Source: Chitinispirillales bacterium
GTDB taxonomy: Bacteria > Fibrobacterota > Chitinivibrionia > Chitinivibrionales > Chitinispirillaceae
Direction of reading: 5' to 3'
Length of the DNA: 64,000 bases
Assembly: GCA_031254105.1 (NCBI GenBank)
Contig: JAIRVB010000046.1
Span: 1-64,000 of the forward strand
Made by a program: the position numbers and the translations under genes. Shown here piece after piece: positions 53,801 to 62,106 of the stretch (within the stretch, counting starts at the first letter, position 1; each line of letters opens with the position of its first letter). The notes under the pieces were generated by a model. The model worked only from the letters and a program-made list of their open reading frames with translations. It did not search any database and was not told where the DNA came from.

Positions 53801-54237
53801 AGTTCGCCGTTAGCAAACCATCGAAGTTGAAAGAGCGTAATAATTCTCTGGTCTGTATTGGTAAATGAAGCCAAAATTACCGAGTATGTATTTTTATCTC
53901 TTAATCTTTGTGTTGTAGTACTTGTATCACCATCCCGTTGAATATTGCCGTAATTTCCAAGCACATAAGTTTCTTCCGTGCGGTCGCCTTTTTTTTCTGA
54001 TCCCGATGATTGATTGTAAAACCGATCCTTTTTTGCGGGCACAAGCAGCGTAAGCAAAGCATCAATAAAAGTACTTTTTCCTGAAGCGTTTGCTCCTGTT
54101 AAAAGCGAATTGTTACCTTGCGGGTTAATCCGGCACACGCGGCCGTCAAATGTTCCCCAATTATATATTTCCATATAATTCAGGCGAAACCCCGCAGTAT
54201 CCGAACTTGTGCTAAATAAACTATATTGATTCGACAT
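50827..54237 (-). CDS. jetC: Wadjet protein JetC (SMC/MukB-like ATPase)
   Basis: A 1136-residue SMC-type ATPase. Residue 48-55 is Walker A GANASGKS; two long coiled-coil arms around a hinge-like middle (about 480-620) follow; the C-terminal head has signature LSGGEKAQLTY and Walker B FRFIAIDEAFKAQDED. In the JetABC complex it extrudes DNA loops and senses small circles. Start ATG 54237 chosen for GGGA upstream and fit; the frame is open to 54276. Overlaps jetB by 17 bases. Confidence 0.94.
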   Translation of the reverse strand: MSNQYSLFSTSSDTAGFRLNYMEIYNWGTFDGRVCRINPQGNNSLLTGANASGKSTFIDALLTLLVPAKKDRFYNQSSGSEKKGDRTEETYVLGNYGNIQRDGDTSTTTQRLRDKNTYSVILASFTNTDQRIITLFQLRWFANGELKCTFGFSYKPLGIQKDFSDFNGSKGDWKKKLDKKYNTNVPKKQIEFYDKIKDYRDRTYTSFGMRSEKGLTLFNQIVGVKVLDDLDEFIRTNMLEDRDAESEYIQLNESFSTLMDAKINIDKTKEQITQLRQIDIIADELADIQEKLNKLQESKEAAVYWFAKKNVELAEKELEKYNAYLENLKDELRGLKDKESVLKGEERQLSIAIETDAVGSKIKDLEKEINSLVRSRDTRKQKLDDYNKIAQKVEFSENPSESVFIENREKANKRKAELNKILEDKAEELRLAKNEKDKLQSEIETNIEIIQSLQKNKNNISGREAGIRTEILTAIGAAAEEIPFIGELMRVEDNEKDWEQSIEKILHNFALRLIVPEKYYAQVNQFVNSRNLNGRIVYQRYQTFTSLKEMTRRDITQNSLLNKIEFKPKNVYTDWLENVIFNNYNYACVTDLQEFNRYEERAVTKEGLIKSVKGKHEKDDRPHVLRKENYVLGWDNKEKIESIRKIVRELQEEQKQNAQKIRDIEKSIKDSENFKENFSDLFKLHSKYDDIDWQSYAKTIQEKTEQKNDLEKTNNKVQKLQEQLKQVQDNLKTLTDITIKNKDKEIFQIEEVELKTAAKIYSENNGLLKQLGKLETAEFEQENPDLLNVFFENIQMKQYEFQDNNKTKIDKKNELKNKKEREAAQLIVQFKNPSEEISQKFRDWRSDVHNLPDAKNLELIGEYQSFYKKLIEEDLVRFEKRFNDYLRETVTNKVSDFRMFFENWANSISETVRTLNKSLKEINFNISPTTYIQLDNPKKINDEVKEFRNLLEKALPNMREIDAAIDGRKNHFNNHIQPLIEKLKNEPWRKKVMEVRAWFTYKAEEFYKETNQKYKTYESMGQLSGGEKAQLTYTILGSAIAYQFGLTKDGLQSDSFRFIAIDEAFKAQDEDKARYLISLCKQLHLQLLVVTPSDNIHIVENDISFVHYVERKGAESRLYDMPINQFKEEREKFINQ

Positions 54238-54793
54238 ATTCCCGTAATTTATTTCTGAACTCTTGCAAATCGTCAAGTGTGATCCTTTCTTTTATAATTC
54301 TGTGAACTTGATACCGTATTTCACTTTCTTTTCTTTCAATTTCTTTCAAAAATCCTAATTCTTCGGCTTTGTTAATATAACTGTCCAACTCTTTCATAAA
54401 TTTTATTTTGTTGTATTTTTCAGACAAGAATAATTCTACTTCTTCTTTTATCTCATTATTTGTAATAAATTTTTCAAACGTTTGTGTTTCAGTCGGATTA
54501 CTGTCAAATTCCTCTAAAATTTGTCGTAAAACAACTAAAATAATAGATGTTTCAAAACCAATTTGCCGTCTTGATACTAAATTCAGCGTTGTGCCGTCTT
54601 CCAACTCAACTTGTTTCACAAACGCAAAACCTTCATCCTTTTTCACTATCAATTCCAAACCTATTACAGAAATATAATCCTGAATCTCAGTTTGATATGT
54701 GATAATATCACTCCAGGCATTCGCGTTGCGTTCAACCGTTCCTTTTAACAATCGAACTACCGCTTTTGAGTATGGTTGTATGTTGTTATTCAT
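54221..54793 (-). CDS. jetB: Wadjet protein JetB (DUF4194, MukE-like)
   Basis: A 190-residue winged-helix kite-type subunit: VVRLLKGTVERNANAWSDI, YISVIGLELIVKKDEGFAFVKQ, RRQIGFETSIILVVLRQILEEF and the C-terminal RITLDDLQEFRNKLREYV. Bridges the JetC heads with JetA. ATG overlaps the jetA stop by 4 bases; no SD. Confidence 0.92.
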   Translation of the reverse strand: MNNNIQPYSKAVVRLLKGTVERNANAWSDIITYQTEIQDYISVIGLELIVKKDEGFAFVKQVELEDGTTLNLVSRRQIGFETSIILVVLRQILEEFDSNPTETQTFEKFITNNEIKEEVELFLSEKYNKIKFMKELDSYINKAEELGFLKEIERKESEIRYQVHRIIKERITLDDLQEFRNKLREYVESI

Positions 54794-56244
54794 TTTGTTA
54801 AAATTATTTCCGGAATTTGTATTACTTTTCTTTTTTCTTTATCAAATAAAACAGTTTGTGTTTTCTCTGTATTCACGGCATATTTAAAGTCTTTTACAAC
54901 ACTTATATAACCGAATAATTCCGGCAACCCTTTTGAAATTCCACCTTGATTATTAACAATATCTAAAATAGTGGCTTGTGATGTTTCTTTCAAAACATTT
55001 TTTATCCGTTTACGAAGTTCATTTTTATCAATTGTCGAAGAGTTGAAAACTTTACTCAAGTTTATAAAATCATCAATACTTGCTGTTGCTGCTTCCGGTC
55101 TGCTTTTATAATCAACCTCTTCCGATTGTTCAAAAGTCAATTTGCGCTCAAATGAGATATTAATATCAAGGTTGGTTTCGAGAGCAAATGAAATATCCGG
55201 TTTCTTTTTGCTTTTGTTTGTCTCAATAAGCAAGTTTTTAATTTCTTGAATAATATTTTTTGTAACTTCTGTTTTTGAAACTTCATTTTCACGAATAATA
55301 CGGCTCAATTTTTCAGCCATTTTGCCGTTAGTACGATACACTTTTTTTCCCGAATCATACAAATGCTGTTTCATGTTTTTCAGAAAAGAATCGCTTGTGT
55401 TAATTTGCTTACCTTCGAGTGCTTGATACAATTCCTCAACCAAACCTTCCCACTCTTTCTGTAAATCGAGAGAACGTAAAAATTCCCAAAAAGCATAAAA
55501 ACTTTTTCCCTGCGAACTTTCTTTCAATTCGTCCAAAGCGTCAAAAGTATATTGTAAAATATGACTTTTTTTAAGTGAGATATCAGTTTGTTTTTGATAA
55601 ATTTCTCTAATGATAACTTTGAAATTATTATCTACTTCCTTAAAATCAGAAAGTAATTCTTTGGCTAATTTGTTTAGTTGATTAAATCGCGGCACAATCT
55701 CGTATTCTTCAAACACCTTCACATCCTCGCCCATCCTTAAACGCTCAATTTGCCGCTCAATTTCAGATTTTTTATCTTCAAGTAAGTGCAGGCGTTTTTC
55801 TCTGTTTTCGTTGGTAAATTCAACCAATTCTTTCAATTGACTGAAAAGTGTTTTGAACTTAGATTCTGTGCCTATATATTCTTCTTTTTTCAAATTCAAC
55901 AGCCAATCAAGCGTTTTACTTGAATGAGAGGAAAGTTCGTAAAATATTTCACCTGTTTCGTTTTGATAATTAGTTAGAAAACCCTTGTTTGCCCATTGTT
56001 GAATATATTTTTTTGCTTTAATCTCATATGTGTCTGAAGGTGAAATTTCATTTTCTTCATCGGCTTCAATACCTTGCCGTTCCAAAAAGTCAGTCAATTT
56101 ATTGTGGATATTCTCAGAAGACACAACTGATTGCCGGATAAATATTTCAGCAAAAAACAGAATAATAAAATCCCTGTTTTTTGTTTTCAACAACGAAACA
56201 CTCGGCGAATTGCTTAATATGTCTATTAGTTTCGAGTTATCCAT
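54790..56244 (-). CDS. jetA: Wadjet protein JetA (DUF3375, MukF-like kleisin)
   Basis: A 484-residue DUF3375 protein: N-terminal winged helix (SNSPSVSLLKTKNRDFIILFFAEIF), central helical region (EYIGTESKFKTLFSQLKELVE), C-terminal wHTH (TILDIVNNQGGISKGLPELFGYISVV). DUF3375 marks type I Wadjet. First gene of the operon; the leader is AT-rich (CATTAAAT before ATG) without SD. Confidence 0.93.
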   Translation of the reverse strand: MDNSKLIDILSNSPSVSLLKTKNRDFIILFFAEIFIRQSVVSSENIHNKLTDFLERQGIEADEENEISPSDTYEIKAKKYIQQWANKGFLTNYQNETGEIFYELSSHSSKTLDWLLNLKKEEYIGTESKFKTLFSQLKELVEFTNENREKRLHLLEDKKSEIERQIERLRMGEDVKVFEEYEIVPRFNQLNKLAKELLSDFKEVDNNFKVIIREIYQKQTDISLKKSHILQYTFDALDELKESSQGKSFYAFWEFLRSLDLQKEWEGLVEELYQALEGKQINTSDSFLKNMKQHLYDSGKKVYRTNGKMAEKLSRIIRENEVSKTEVTKNIIQEIKNLLIETNKSKKKPDISFALETNLDINISFERKLTFEQSEEVDYKSRPEAATASIDDFINLSKVFNSSTIDKNELRKRIKNVLKETSQATILDIVNNQGGISKGLPELFGYISVVKDFKYAVNTEKTQTVLFDKEKRKVIQIPEIILTK

Positions 56245-56588
56245 ATTTAATGAGAATTGAGCGTTGGAATATGTTCTTCTCCAATCAAAAAAACCTTACT
56301 GGTTTTTCCACCGGAATAAATTAGTCTATAAAATACTATTTTCTTAATAATAATGGAATATCGTTTTATCAGAAACTTCATTATTTTCAAAACTGGCCGC
56401 GGATATAAAATTTTTATTATTATAGTTAATGTTTTATTCGATACTTAATATATCATTATAATAATGCAAGCAGTAATTTCATAATATTTCTTAACTAATT
56501 TAGCCTGTTTTTCACATAACGTTCAAGCGGCAAGTCAGTGGCGGTTTATTTCTCGCCTACTCAGATCTATTGGATAGTTTTTTATAAT
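56245..56588. other. Upstream region of jetA
   Basis: AT-rich, 344 bases, no gene seen. It must hold the Wadjet promoter (leftward); several TATAAT-like hexamers occur but none with a clear -35. Confidence 0.35.
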
Positions 56589-56993
56589 TTAAGCAGCTGC
56601 CGTTTTATAATTCTCGATTTTATTTTGCTTTTTGTTCGTATCAACAAGAGATTCTTTTCCAAATGTCATATCGGAAAAAATTTCATCTATTTCTTCTTCA
56701 TATCTTGGCGGCACGTAATGCAAATTTAAATCATCAAAAAACGCCAACGTGTTCTCTGTAAATTCCAATCCGGCATATTTCGCCAACTTTTCCAAGTCAT
56801 GGACTTTATATTTTTTATCAACTTCCGGTGTAGTATCAAAAACGGAAAAAATATATGCTTTGAGCGCTTTTTCTATTGCTTAATGACAATTAAAAGTCGC
56901 TCCGATAAATCTATTTTTATCTAACAGAACCGTTCCATCAACAAAATCCCTTTCAGACAGAGAGAGCCATCTTTCAGCACGCTTGATGTTCAT
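56589..56993 (-). pseudogene. HEPN-domain protein with one in-frame stop
   Basis: From ATG 56993 (RBS AAGGGAAG) the frame reads MNIKRAERWLSLSERDFVDG, then FIGATFNCH, TAA (56880-56882), then AIEKALKAYIFS, KYKVHDLEKLAKYAGL and YVPPRYEEEIDEIF. The stop replaces the Gln codon (CAA to TAA) of the conserved CHQAxEKxLKA helix of the small HEPN family (PF05168-type), which often pairs with MNT nucleotidyltransferases as toxin-antitoxin modules. No MNT gene is adjacent. The last 15 residues differ from the family and may reflect a second lesion. Confidence 0.8.
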
Positions 56994-57400
56994 TCCGTAT
57001 CTTCCCTTCAGGGACAAAAAATGTTATTCGTAGAATATAACTAATAAAATAACTTCATGTTTAGCATTTCAGGTAAATTTTCTTTAATGGCAGGGTAACG
57101 TTCCGGGTATCGAAAAAACCATTAACCTTAGGTTACATTTTTATTTGACGCAGCGCGATCAAAAGACATAATAATTCCTTTTATTTCTGCGTTATGAAAT
57201 GATTATCATTCCCTGATCGTTTTTAAAATTATTTTAAGCATACAGATACGCACTTGTATATCTATTCCTACGTATATACAACTGGCACCACAGAATACGC
57301 ATATTATACAAGAGGAAAGCTTAATTATGTTTTTAATGCAAAAGGATCAATTCTCTATAGGAACATTGAATGGCAAGAATATTATTTGCGCGCGTTTCCC
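56994..57400. other. Intergenic region with AATGAT-T-ATCATT palindrome
   Basis: No gene seen. A perfect palindrome AATGATTATCATT (57198-57210) resembles the core of a Fur box. It lies about 205 bases upstream of the HEPN start and downstream of phoH. Confidence 0.35.
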
Positions 57401-58720
57401 TCAAAGCAGATTAGCGGCCAACTCCGAAAGCCTCGACCTCTCCCCTTTAGAAAGCGTCACATGCGCGGAAACTTCCTGATCACGGAACTTTTCCACAACA
57501 TAGGAAAGTCCGTTGCTTGAGGAATCTATGTAAGGATTATCAATCTGATACGGATCGCCTGTCACCACAATTTTTGTCCCATCGCCTACGCGCGTAATGA
57601 TGGTTTTGATCTCGTGGGGAGTAAGATTTTGCGCTTCGTCAATAATCAGAAACTGATTGTGGATGGAACGTCCGCGAATGTATGTTAAAGGTTCTATTAT
57701 AAGAATACCCATATCCATCAACTCACGGAAACCTCTTGTGTGGCGCCCTGAGTTTCTGTCTTTGCGCATAAGAAGTTCTACATTATCAACAATAGGATAC
57801 ATCCATGGCGTGAGTTTTTCCTCTACTGTTCCCGGCAGAAATCCGATATCTTTACCCATTGGCAATGTCGGCCTCGAAACAAGTATACGTGAGTAGACAT
57901 TTTCATCAACAGTTTTAAAAAGGCTTGCGGCTACAGCCAGAAGCGTCTTGCCAGTTCCCGCTTTACCTACAAGAGTTACAAGCTGAATATTGTCATTTAG
58001 CAGCGCGTCCATAGAAAAAAGCTGCTCGTTGTTGCGGGGCTTTAAACGCCAGGCGCCTTCTCTTGACTCCGAAACAAGTCTCACTATACCGTTTTTTTGG
58101 GCGTCAAATCTGCCGTAAGCGCTGCGCTGCTGGTTATTCTCATCTGTCAGAGTAATGTATTGGTGAGGATGAAGCCTCTCTTTTACCGCGCAAAAGCCTT
58201 GCTCTTTAAAAGTTGTCACTAAGCTTGATGAAACTGCAAGTTCCCTGAAACCGGAATAAAGTTCTTCAATGTCTACCTTATCGGATTCGTAATCCTGCGC
58301 CTCTATGCCCAAAGCATCCGCTTTGATACGGCGGCTTACATCTTTTGTAACATAAACAGCGGGAGTATTAGGAGTTGATTCCTTAATATCCAAAGCGACA
58401 GCAAGCAGATGGCTGTCCTTGCGGTTCATATCACGCAGACCCTCCGGCAGACGGTTATAGGCGCTGGCGCGGCCTGTCTTTACAAAAAGAATACCGCCTC
58501 CAGGCAGCTCTACCCCGGAAGAGAGACTGTTTACTTTACGCAACTCATCCAGAAAACGTGACGCTTGACGGGCGCTGCGCCCGATCTCATTTATCTCTTT
58601 TTTAAAATGGTCTATATCCTCAATAACAGTAATAGGGATAAACACATTGTTCTCCCCAAACTTAAATATCGCCTGAGCGTCATAAAGAAGTACCGAGGTA
58701 TCTAATATATAGTTTTTCAT
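57401..58720 (-). CDS. PIN-PhoH ATPase (PhoH2-type)
   Basis: A 439-residue two-domain protein. The PIN ribonuclease domain (1-130) has the acidic residues in YILDTSVLLYD, TVIEDIDHF and RKDSHLLAVALD. The PhoH ATPase (about 230-439) has Walker A GKAGTGKT (252-259), Walker B LIIDEAQN (358-365) and TGDPYQID. PhoH2 proteins unwind and cut RNA. The ATG at 58720 lacks an SD; TATAAT at 58735-58740 would give a nearly leaderless transcript. A Fur-box match lies at 58763-58777. Confidence 0.92.
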   Translation of the reverse strand: MKNYILDTSVLLYDAQAIFKFGENNVFIPITVIEDIDHFKKEINEIGRSARQASRFLDELRKVNSLSSGVELPGGGILFVKTGRASAYNRLPEGLRDMNRKDSHLLAVALDIKESTPNTPAVYVTKDVSRRIKADALGIEAQDYESDKVDIEELYSGFRELAVSSSLVTTFKEQGFCAVKERLHPHQYITLTDENNQQRSAYGRFDAQKNGIVRLVSESREGAWRLKPRNNEQLFSMDALLNDNIQLVTLVGKAGTGKTLLAVAASLFKTVDENVYSRILVSRPTLPMGKDIGFLPGTVEEKLTPWMYPIVDNVELLMRKDRNSGRHTRGFRELMDMGILIIEPLTYIRGRSIHNQFLIIDEAQNLTPHEIKTIITRVGDGTKIVVTGDPYQIDNPYIDSSSNGLSYVVEKFRDQEVSAHVTLSKGERSRLSELAANLL

Positions 58721-58727
58721 TTTTTTA

Positions 58728-58737
58728 GGTAGTGATT
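58728..58737 (-). promoter_or_regulatory. AATCACTACC motif just upstream of phoH
   Basis: Exact ten-base match on the coding strand, overlapping TATAAT (58735-58740) and ending 7 bases before the ATG. Supports the idea that the motif sits at -10/+1. Confidence 0.4.
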
Positions 58738-58762
58738 ATAGAGACACAAGTTTCATCTTTTT

Positions 58763-58777
58763 TGATAACGATTATCA
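58763..58777. promoter_or_regulatory. Fur-box-like palindrome upstream of phoH
   Basis: TGATAAC-G-ATTATCA matches the 7-1-7 Fur consensus TGATAATnATTATCA at 13 of 14 arm positions. Located at the -35 region of phoH, so iron-dependent repression is possible. Confidence 0.5.
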
Positions 58778-58925
58778 TTACATATGAACCCGTCATCCCC
58801 GTGAAGGCGGGAAGATACATTCCCGTACAATCAAATAATTTTCAAATGGTTCAACTATAATCTCTCTTTTTGTTAATGTAAATATAATTTCACCCGCTGC
58901 CGTCCACAATTTGAATTCAAAATTA

Positions 58926-59936
58926 TCAACCAAAAACGCCGCTGATGCCCGCTCCACAACTTTTGCACCTGCCTGACTCAAGACCTAAAATATCAGTTCT
59001 ATACCCTCTGCGGGCCATAACCGTTTTATGACACACCGGACAAACAGTATCGTGAGCCAAATCCACATTTCCCGCATATACAAATGACAATCCGGCCTCA
59101 CGTCCGATTCTCACAGCTTTCTCTACAGAAGCCGTTTCGGAAGCTGTTCTGCCGGCAAATTTGTACTGAGGAAAAAATCTTGACACATGCCAGGGAACGT
59201 CTTTGCCGAGATCATTTGCTATAAACGCCGCGATATCTCTAAGCTCCTCTCCGGAATCGTTCTCATCTGTAATAATAAGCGTCGTAACCTCAAGCCATAT
59301 CCCTAATTCACGGATAAGTCTCAAAGATTCCAAAACGGGTTTAAGAGAGGCGCCGCAGAGTTTTCTGTAATAATCATTCCTAAAAGATTTAAGATCAATG
59401 TTACACGCGTCAAGAAAGGGGCGGATCATCCTCAAAGCTTCAGGCGTCATATATCCATTTGACACAAATATTGTTTTAAGCCCTTTTTGTTTAGCGGTTT
59501 TTGCGGTATCAAGGCAATATTCAAAAAATATTGCAGGCTCTGTATATGTAAAGGATATGCTTTTGCACCCAAGCTCAAGAGCGCTTTCAACAATCTGTTC
59601 AGGCGTTGCTTTCTTGCCCCAATCTCTGTTTTTTCGCAACTCGGAAACTTGTGAGATACTCCAGTTTTGACAAAAGCCGCATTTGAAATTGCATCCTGCG
59701 GCAGCTACGGAAAAGCTGTAACTTTGCGGTAAAAAATGGTAGAGGGGTTTCTTTTCAATTGGGTCAGCCTGCTCCGCGATAACGCGGCCGTACGCGTATG
59801 TGTAAAGCGAACCGTTTTCATTCTTTCTTACCGAACAAACACCCGTGTTCCCTTTGTTAATGCGGCAGCGGTGATGGCAGAGTCCGCAGACAACCGCACC
59901 GTTTTCAATACTCTCCCACAGCAAAGCTTCTTTCAT
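58926..59936 (-). CDS. amrS: AmmeMemoRadiSam-system radical SAM enzyme
   Basis: A 336-residue protein (COG1180, PflA-like). N-terminal CGLCHHRC..GVC cysteines, radical SAM cluster GCNFKCGFC (C82, C86, C89), SFTYTEPAIFFEY, FVSNGYMTPEAL, NIDLKSFRNDYY and WHVSRFFPQYKF follow AmmeMemoRadiSam members; the C-terminus has CPVCHKT and CKSCGAG, a zinc ribbon. The usual partners (AMMECR1, MEMO) are not next to it. RBS GAGGTGAC. Substrate unknown. Confidence 0.9.
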   Translation of the reverse strand: MKEALLWESIENGAVVCGLCHHRCRINKGNTGVCSVRKNENGSLYTYAYGRVIAEQADPIEKKPLYHFLPQSYSFSVAAAGCNFKCGFCQNWSISQVSELRKNRDWGKKATPEQIVESALELGCKSISFTYTEPAIFFEYCLDTAKTAKQKGLKTIFVSNGYMTPEALRMIRPFLDACNIDLKSFRNDYYRKLCGASLKPVLESLRLIRELGIWLEVTTLIITDENDSGEELRDIAAFIANDLGKDVPWHVSRFFPQYKFAGRTASETASVEKAVRIGREAGLSFVYAGNVDLAHDTVCPVCHKTVMARRGYRTDILGLESGRCKSCGAGISGVFG

Positions 59937-60397
59937 ATGGTAGTCACCTCAAAACCGCATTAAACAGTTCCAGTTACATTATACAACGCGCCATAAAATG
60001 AGGCAATAATTCCAAATTTTTATCATGATTTCTCCGCGCCCTGCAGGAGCGCCGTCACAGGCTGTCTCAATAATACTATGCTTTAACGTGGTGCGGGAAC
60101 CATGCATAAAACTGCCATTCTCTCCACCGGTATGCTGTATGGATGTTAAGCTCAACGTCCCGCAAAGCACGCTTTCCTCGCTCGCTACCGCGCGGCCCCG
60201 TGTTGAAACATGGGGCTTTAAAGACAGCTTAGCGGCTGTGCGTTCTTCCAGAGCGTTAAAAGGAGCGTCAATTGTCCGATAGTATAAAGTCATAGTGGAC
60301 AATTTGGGATAATATGGTTAGGAGATATATGTTTTCCAATCTTGATTGTTACAGAATGCATACCGCAAATCAACACGTTTAGTTTTGCGCGCGCAAA
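59937..60397. other. Intergenic region amrS-ferredoxin, no supportable gene
   Basis: Overlapping open frames exist on both strands (about 60025-60282 plus, 59979-60302 minus), GC-richer than the flanks, but neither has an RBS or a recognisable domain. Could be a decayed gene or an unrecognised RNA. Confidence 0.3.
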
Positions 60398-60604
60398 TCA
60401 TTCAAACTGTTTCAGGTTAACAACCTTAATCGCCGAGCGCGGACAAAACTGAACCGCAAGACTGCACTCATCTTCTAAGGAAAAAGGGACGCAAAAAACC
60501 TTAGTAACCGCCTTACCGCTGGGTGACTGTCCAAAAAGCTCCGGACTAAAACTCACACACATTCCGCAGCCGCAGCATAGATTTTCCTCAATCTTAACTC
60601 TCAT
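60398..60604 (-). CDS. Ferredoxin, single [4Fe-4S] (Thermotoga/Pyrococcus type)
   Basis: A 68-residue ferredoxin from ATG 60604 with GGAGGCGG upstream. MRVKIEENLCCGCGMCVSFSPELF supplies three ligands (CxxCxxC) and QFCPRSAIKV the fourth. The optional Cys of the disulfide at CxxxCP is Ser here while its partner-like Cys in DECSLAV remains. Electron carrier; partner unknown, possibly the adjacent radical SAM enzyme. Confidence 0.88.
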   Translation of the reverse strand: MRVKIEENLCCGCGMCVSFSPELFGQSPSGKAVTKVFCVPFSLEDECSLAVQFCPRSAIKVVNLKQFE

Positions 60605-60654
60605 TTCTACCGCCTCCATTGATAAACCAGAGAACGAACATATGAAATATCCGT

Positions 60655-60686
60655 TGTACGGGCGAATCTGTGTGTCCGCCCTGATC
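60655..60686. repeat. GTACGGGCGAATCTGTGTGTCCGCCC intergenic hairpin element (described by parts)
   Basis: GTACGGGCG and CGCCC pair around an AATCTGTGTGTC loop. The part GTACGGGCGAATCTG recurs on the opposite strand at 32961-32975, and GGGCGGAC arms recur at 2280 and 5431. Probably a second dispersed repeat family. Confidence 0.4.
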
Positions 60687-60837
60687 CACGCACCCAACTA
60701 TTCTTTTATTAAGATAAAGAGCTCGCAAGACACAGGCCAACATTGGCAGGCCAATATAGGCATACTTTTTGATGCTAAAAAGCGGGCGAACGAAGTCAGC
60801 CCTGACGGCCAAACCCCAACTAAGGAGAAAACAAGAT

Positions 60838-62106
60838 ATGGCGGTAATCAAGCATGTACATGGAAGAGAGATTCTGGATTCGAGAGGCAACCCGACTGTG
60901 GAGGCTGAACTTACGCTTGATAACGGGATAACCGTTAGAGCCGCGGTTCCTTCCGGAGCCTCAACCGGCAGCCGCGAAGTTGTGGAACTGCGCGATGGAG
61001 ATGTAAAACGCTACGGAGGGAAAGGCGTCGCAAAGGCCGCTCAAAACATTGACAAAGAAATATCACCCGCCATAGCGGGCAAAGACCCGGCAGCGCAAAA
61101 AGAGATCGATGAACTCATGTGCAATCTTGACGGCACGGAAAACAAAAGCCGCCTCGGCGCAAACGCAATCCTCGCTGTTTCTATGGCTATCGCCAAAGCC
61201 GCCGCGCAAGACAGCGGCAGTCCGCTTTTTTTATATCTTTCGCAGAACAGATACATGCCCTTCCCTGTCCCGTTTTTTAACATCCTCAACGGCGGAGCGC
61301 ATGCCAATACTAACGTTGATATTCAGGAATTCATGATCGCGCCCGCAGGCGCTCAAAGCTTTCCTGAGGCGCTTCGCTGCGGAGCGGAAGTTTATCACGC
61401 TCTGCAAACTATTCTGAAAAAAGAGAATTTGTCAACAGGCGCGGGTGATGAGGGAGGCTTTGCTCCGGATCTTCCGTCAAATGAATCCGCGCTTGAGTTC
61501 ATCATGAAAGCGATTGAAAAAGCGGGCTATACTCCAGGCAGGGATGTAGCGCTCGCCATGGACGCGGCAGCTACCGAATTTCGCGAAAACGGAGAATACT
61601 TTTTACGCGCCGACCAGAAAAAACTTTCCTCAAGCGCGATGATTGATTTTTATTCGCGAATCATTGACCGCTATCCCGTAATATCAATCGAAGATCCGCT
61701 GTCTGAAGATGACTGGGACGGCTGGCAGCAGCTCACCAAACAACTTGGCAACAGAGTGCAGCTTGTCGGCGATGACCTCTTTGTTACAAATACAAAATAT
61801 CTCAAAAAAGGAATAGAACTGAAAGCCGCAAATTCAGTGCTAATAAAGCTCAACCAGATCGGCACTGTGAGCGAAACTATGGAAACAGTAAAAATGGCTC
61901 TTGACGCAGGCTACACATGCATGTTCTCCCACCGCAGCGGAGAAACCGAAGATACATTCTTAGCCGACATAGCCGTAGCCGCCGGAACGGGTCAGCTCAA
62001 AACCGGAGCGCCGGCGCGGTCCGAACGGGTTGCTAAATACAACCGTCTGCTGCGGATTTGGGAAGAGTGCGGAAGTAACGCGGTTTATTTTAATTTGAAA
62101 AGATAA
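60838..62106 (+). CDS. eno: Enolase
   Basis: A 423-residue enolase, converting 2-phosphoglycerate to [64 protein letters not shown] (catalytic Glu), [35 protein letters not shown] (catalytic Lys) and [17 protein letters not shown] are all intact. Start ATG 60838 by AAGGAG at 60822-60827; the frame is open upstream to 60769. Confidence 0.98.
   Translation: MAVIKHVHGREILDSRGNPTVEAELTLDNGITVRAAVPSGASTGSREVVELRDGDVKRYGGKGVAKAAQNIDKEISPAIAGKDPAAQKEIDELMCNLDGTENKSRLGANAILAVSMAIAKAAAQDSGSPLFLYLSQNRYMPFPVPFFNILNGGAHANTNVDIQEFMIAPAGAQSFPEALRCGAEVYHALQTILKKENLSTGAGDEGGFAPDLPSNESALEFIMKAIEKAGYTPGRDVALAMDAAATEFRENGEYFLRADQKKLSSSAMIDFYSRIIDRYPVISIEDPLSEDDWDGWQQLTKQLGNRVQLVGDDLFVTNTKYLKKGIELKAANSVLIKLNQIGTVSETMETVKMALDAGYTCMFSHRSGETEDTFLADIAVAAGTGQLKTGAPARSERVAKYNRLLRIWEECGSNAVYFNLKR

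Noticed and set aside
57254-57520. 88-codon plus-strand frame downstream of phoH
   Set aside because: Its second half is the complement of the phoH 3' end; no RBS or domain.
58793-58981. 62-codon minus-strand frame overlapping the end of amrS
   Set aside because: Reads plausibly (FKLWTAAGEIIFTL) but starts at TTG inside amrS without SD and ends in a CCGTGAAGGCGGG repeat-like sequence; evidence too thin for a gene call.
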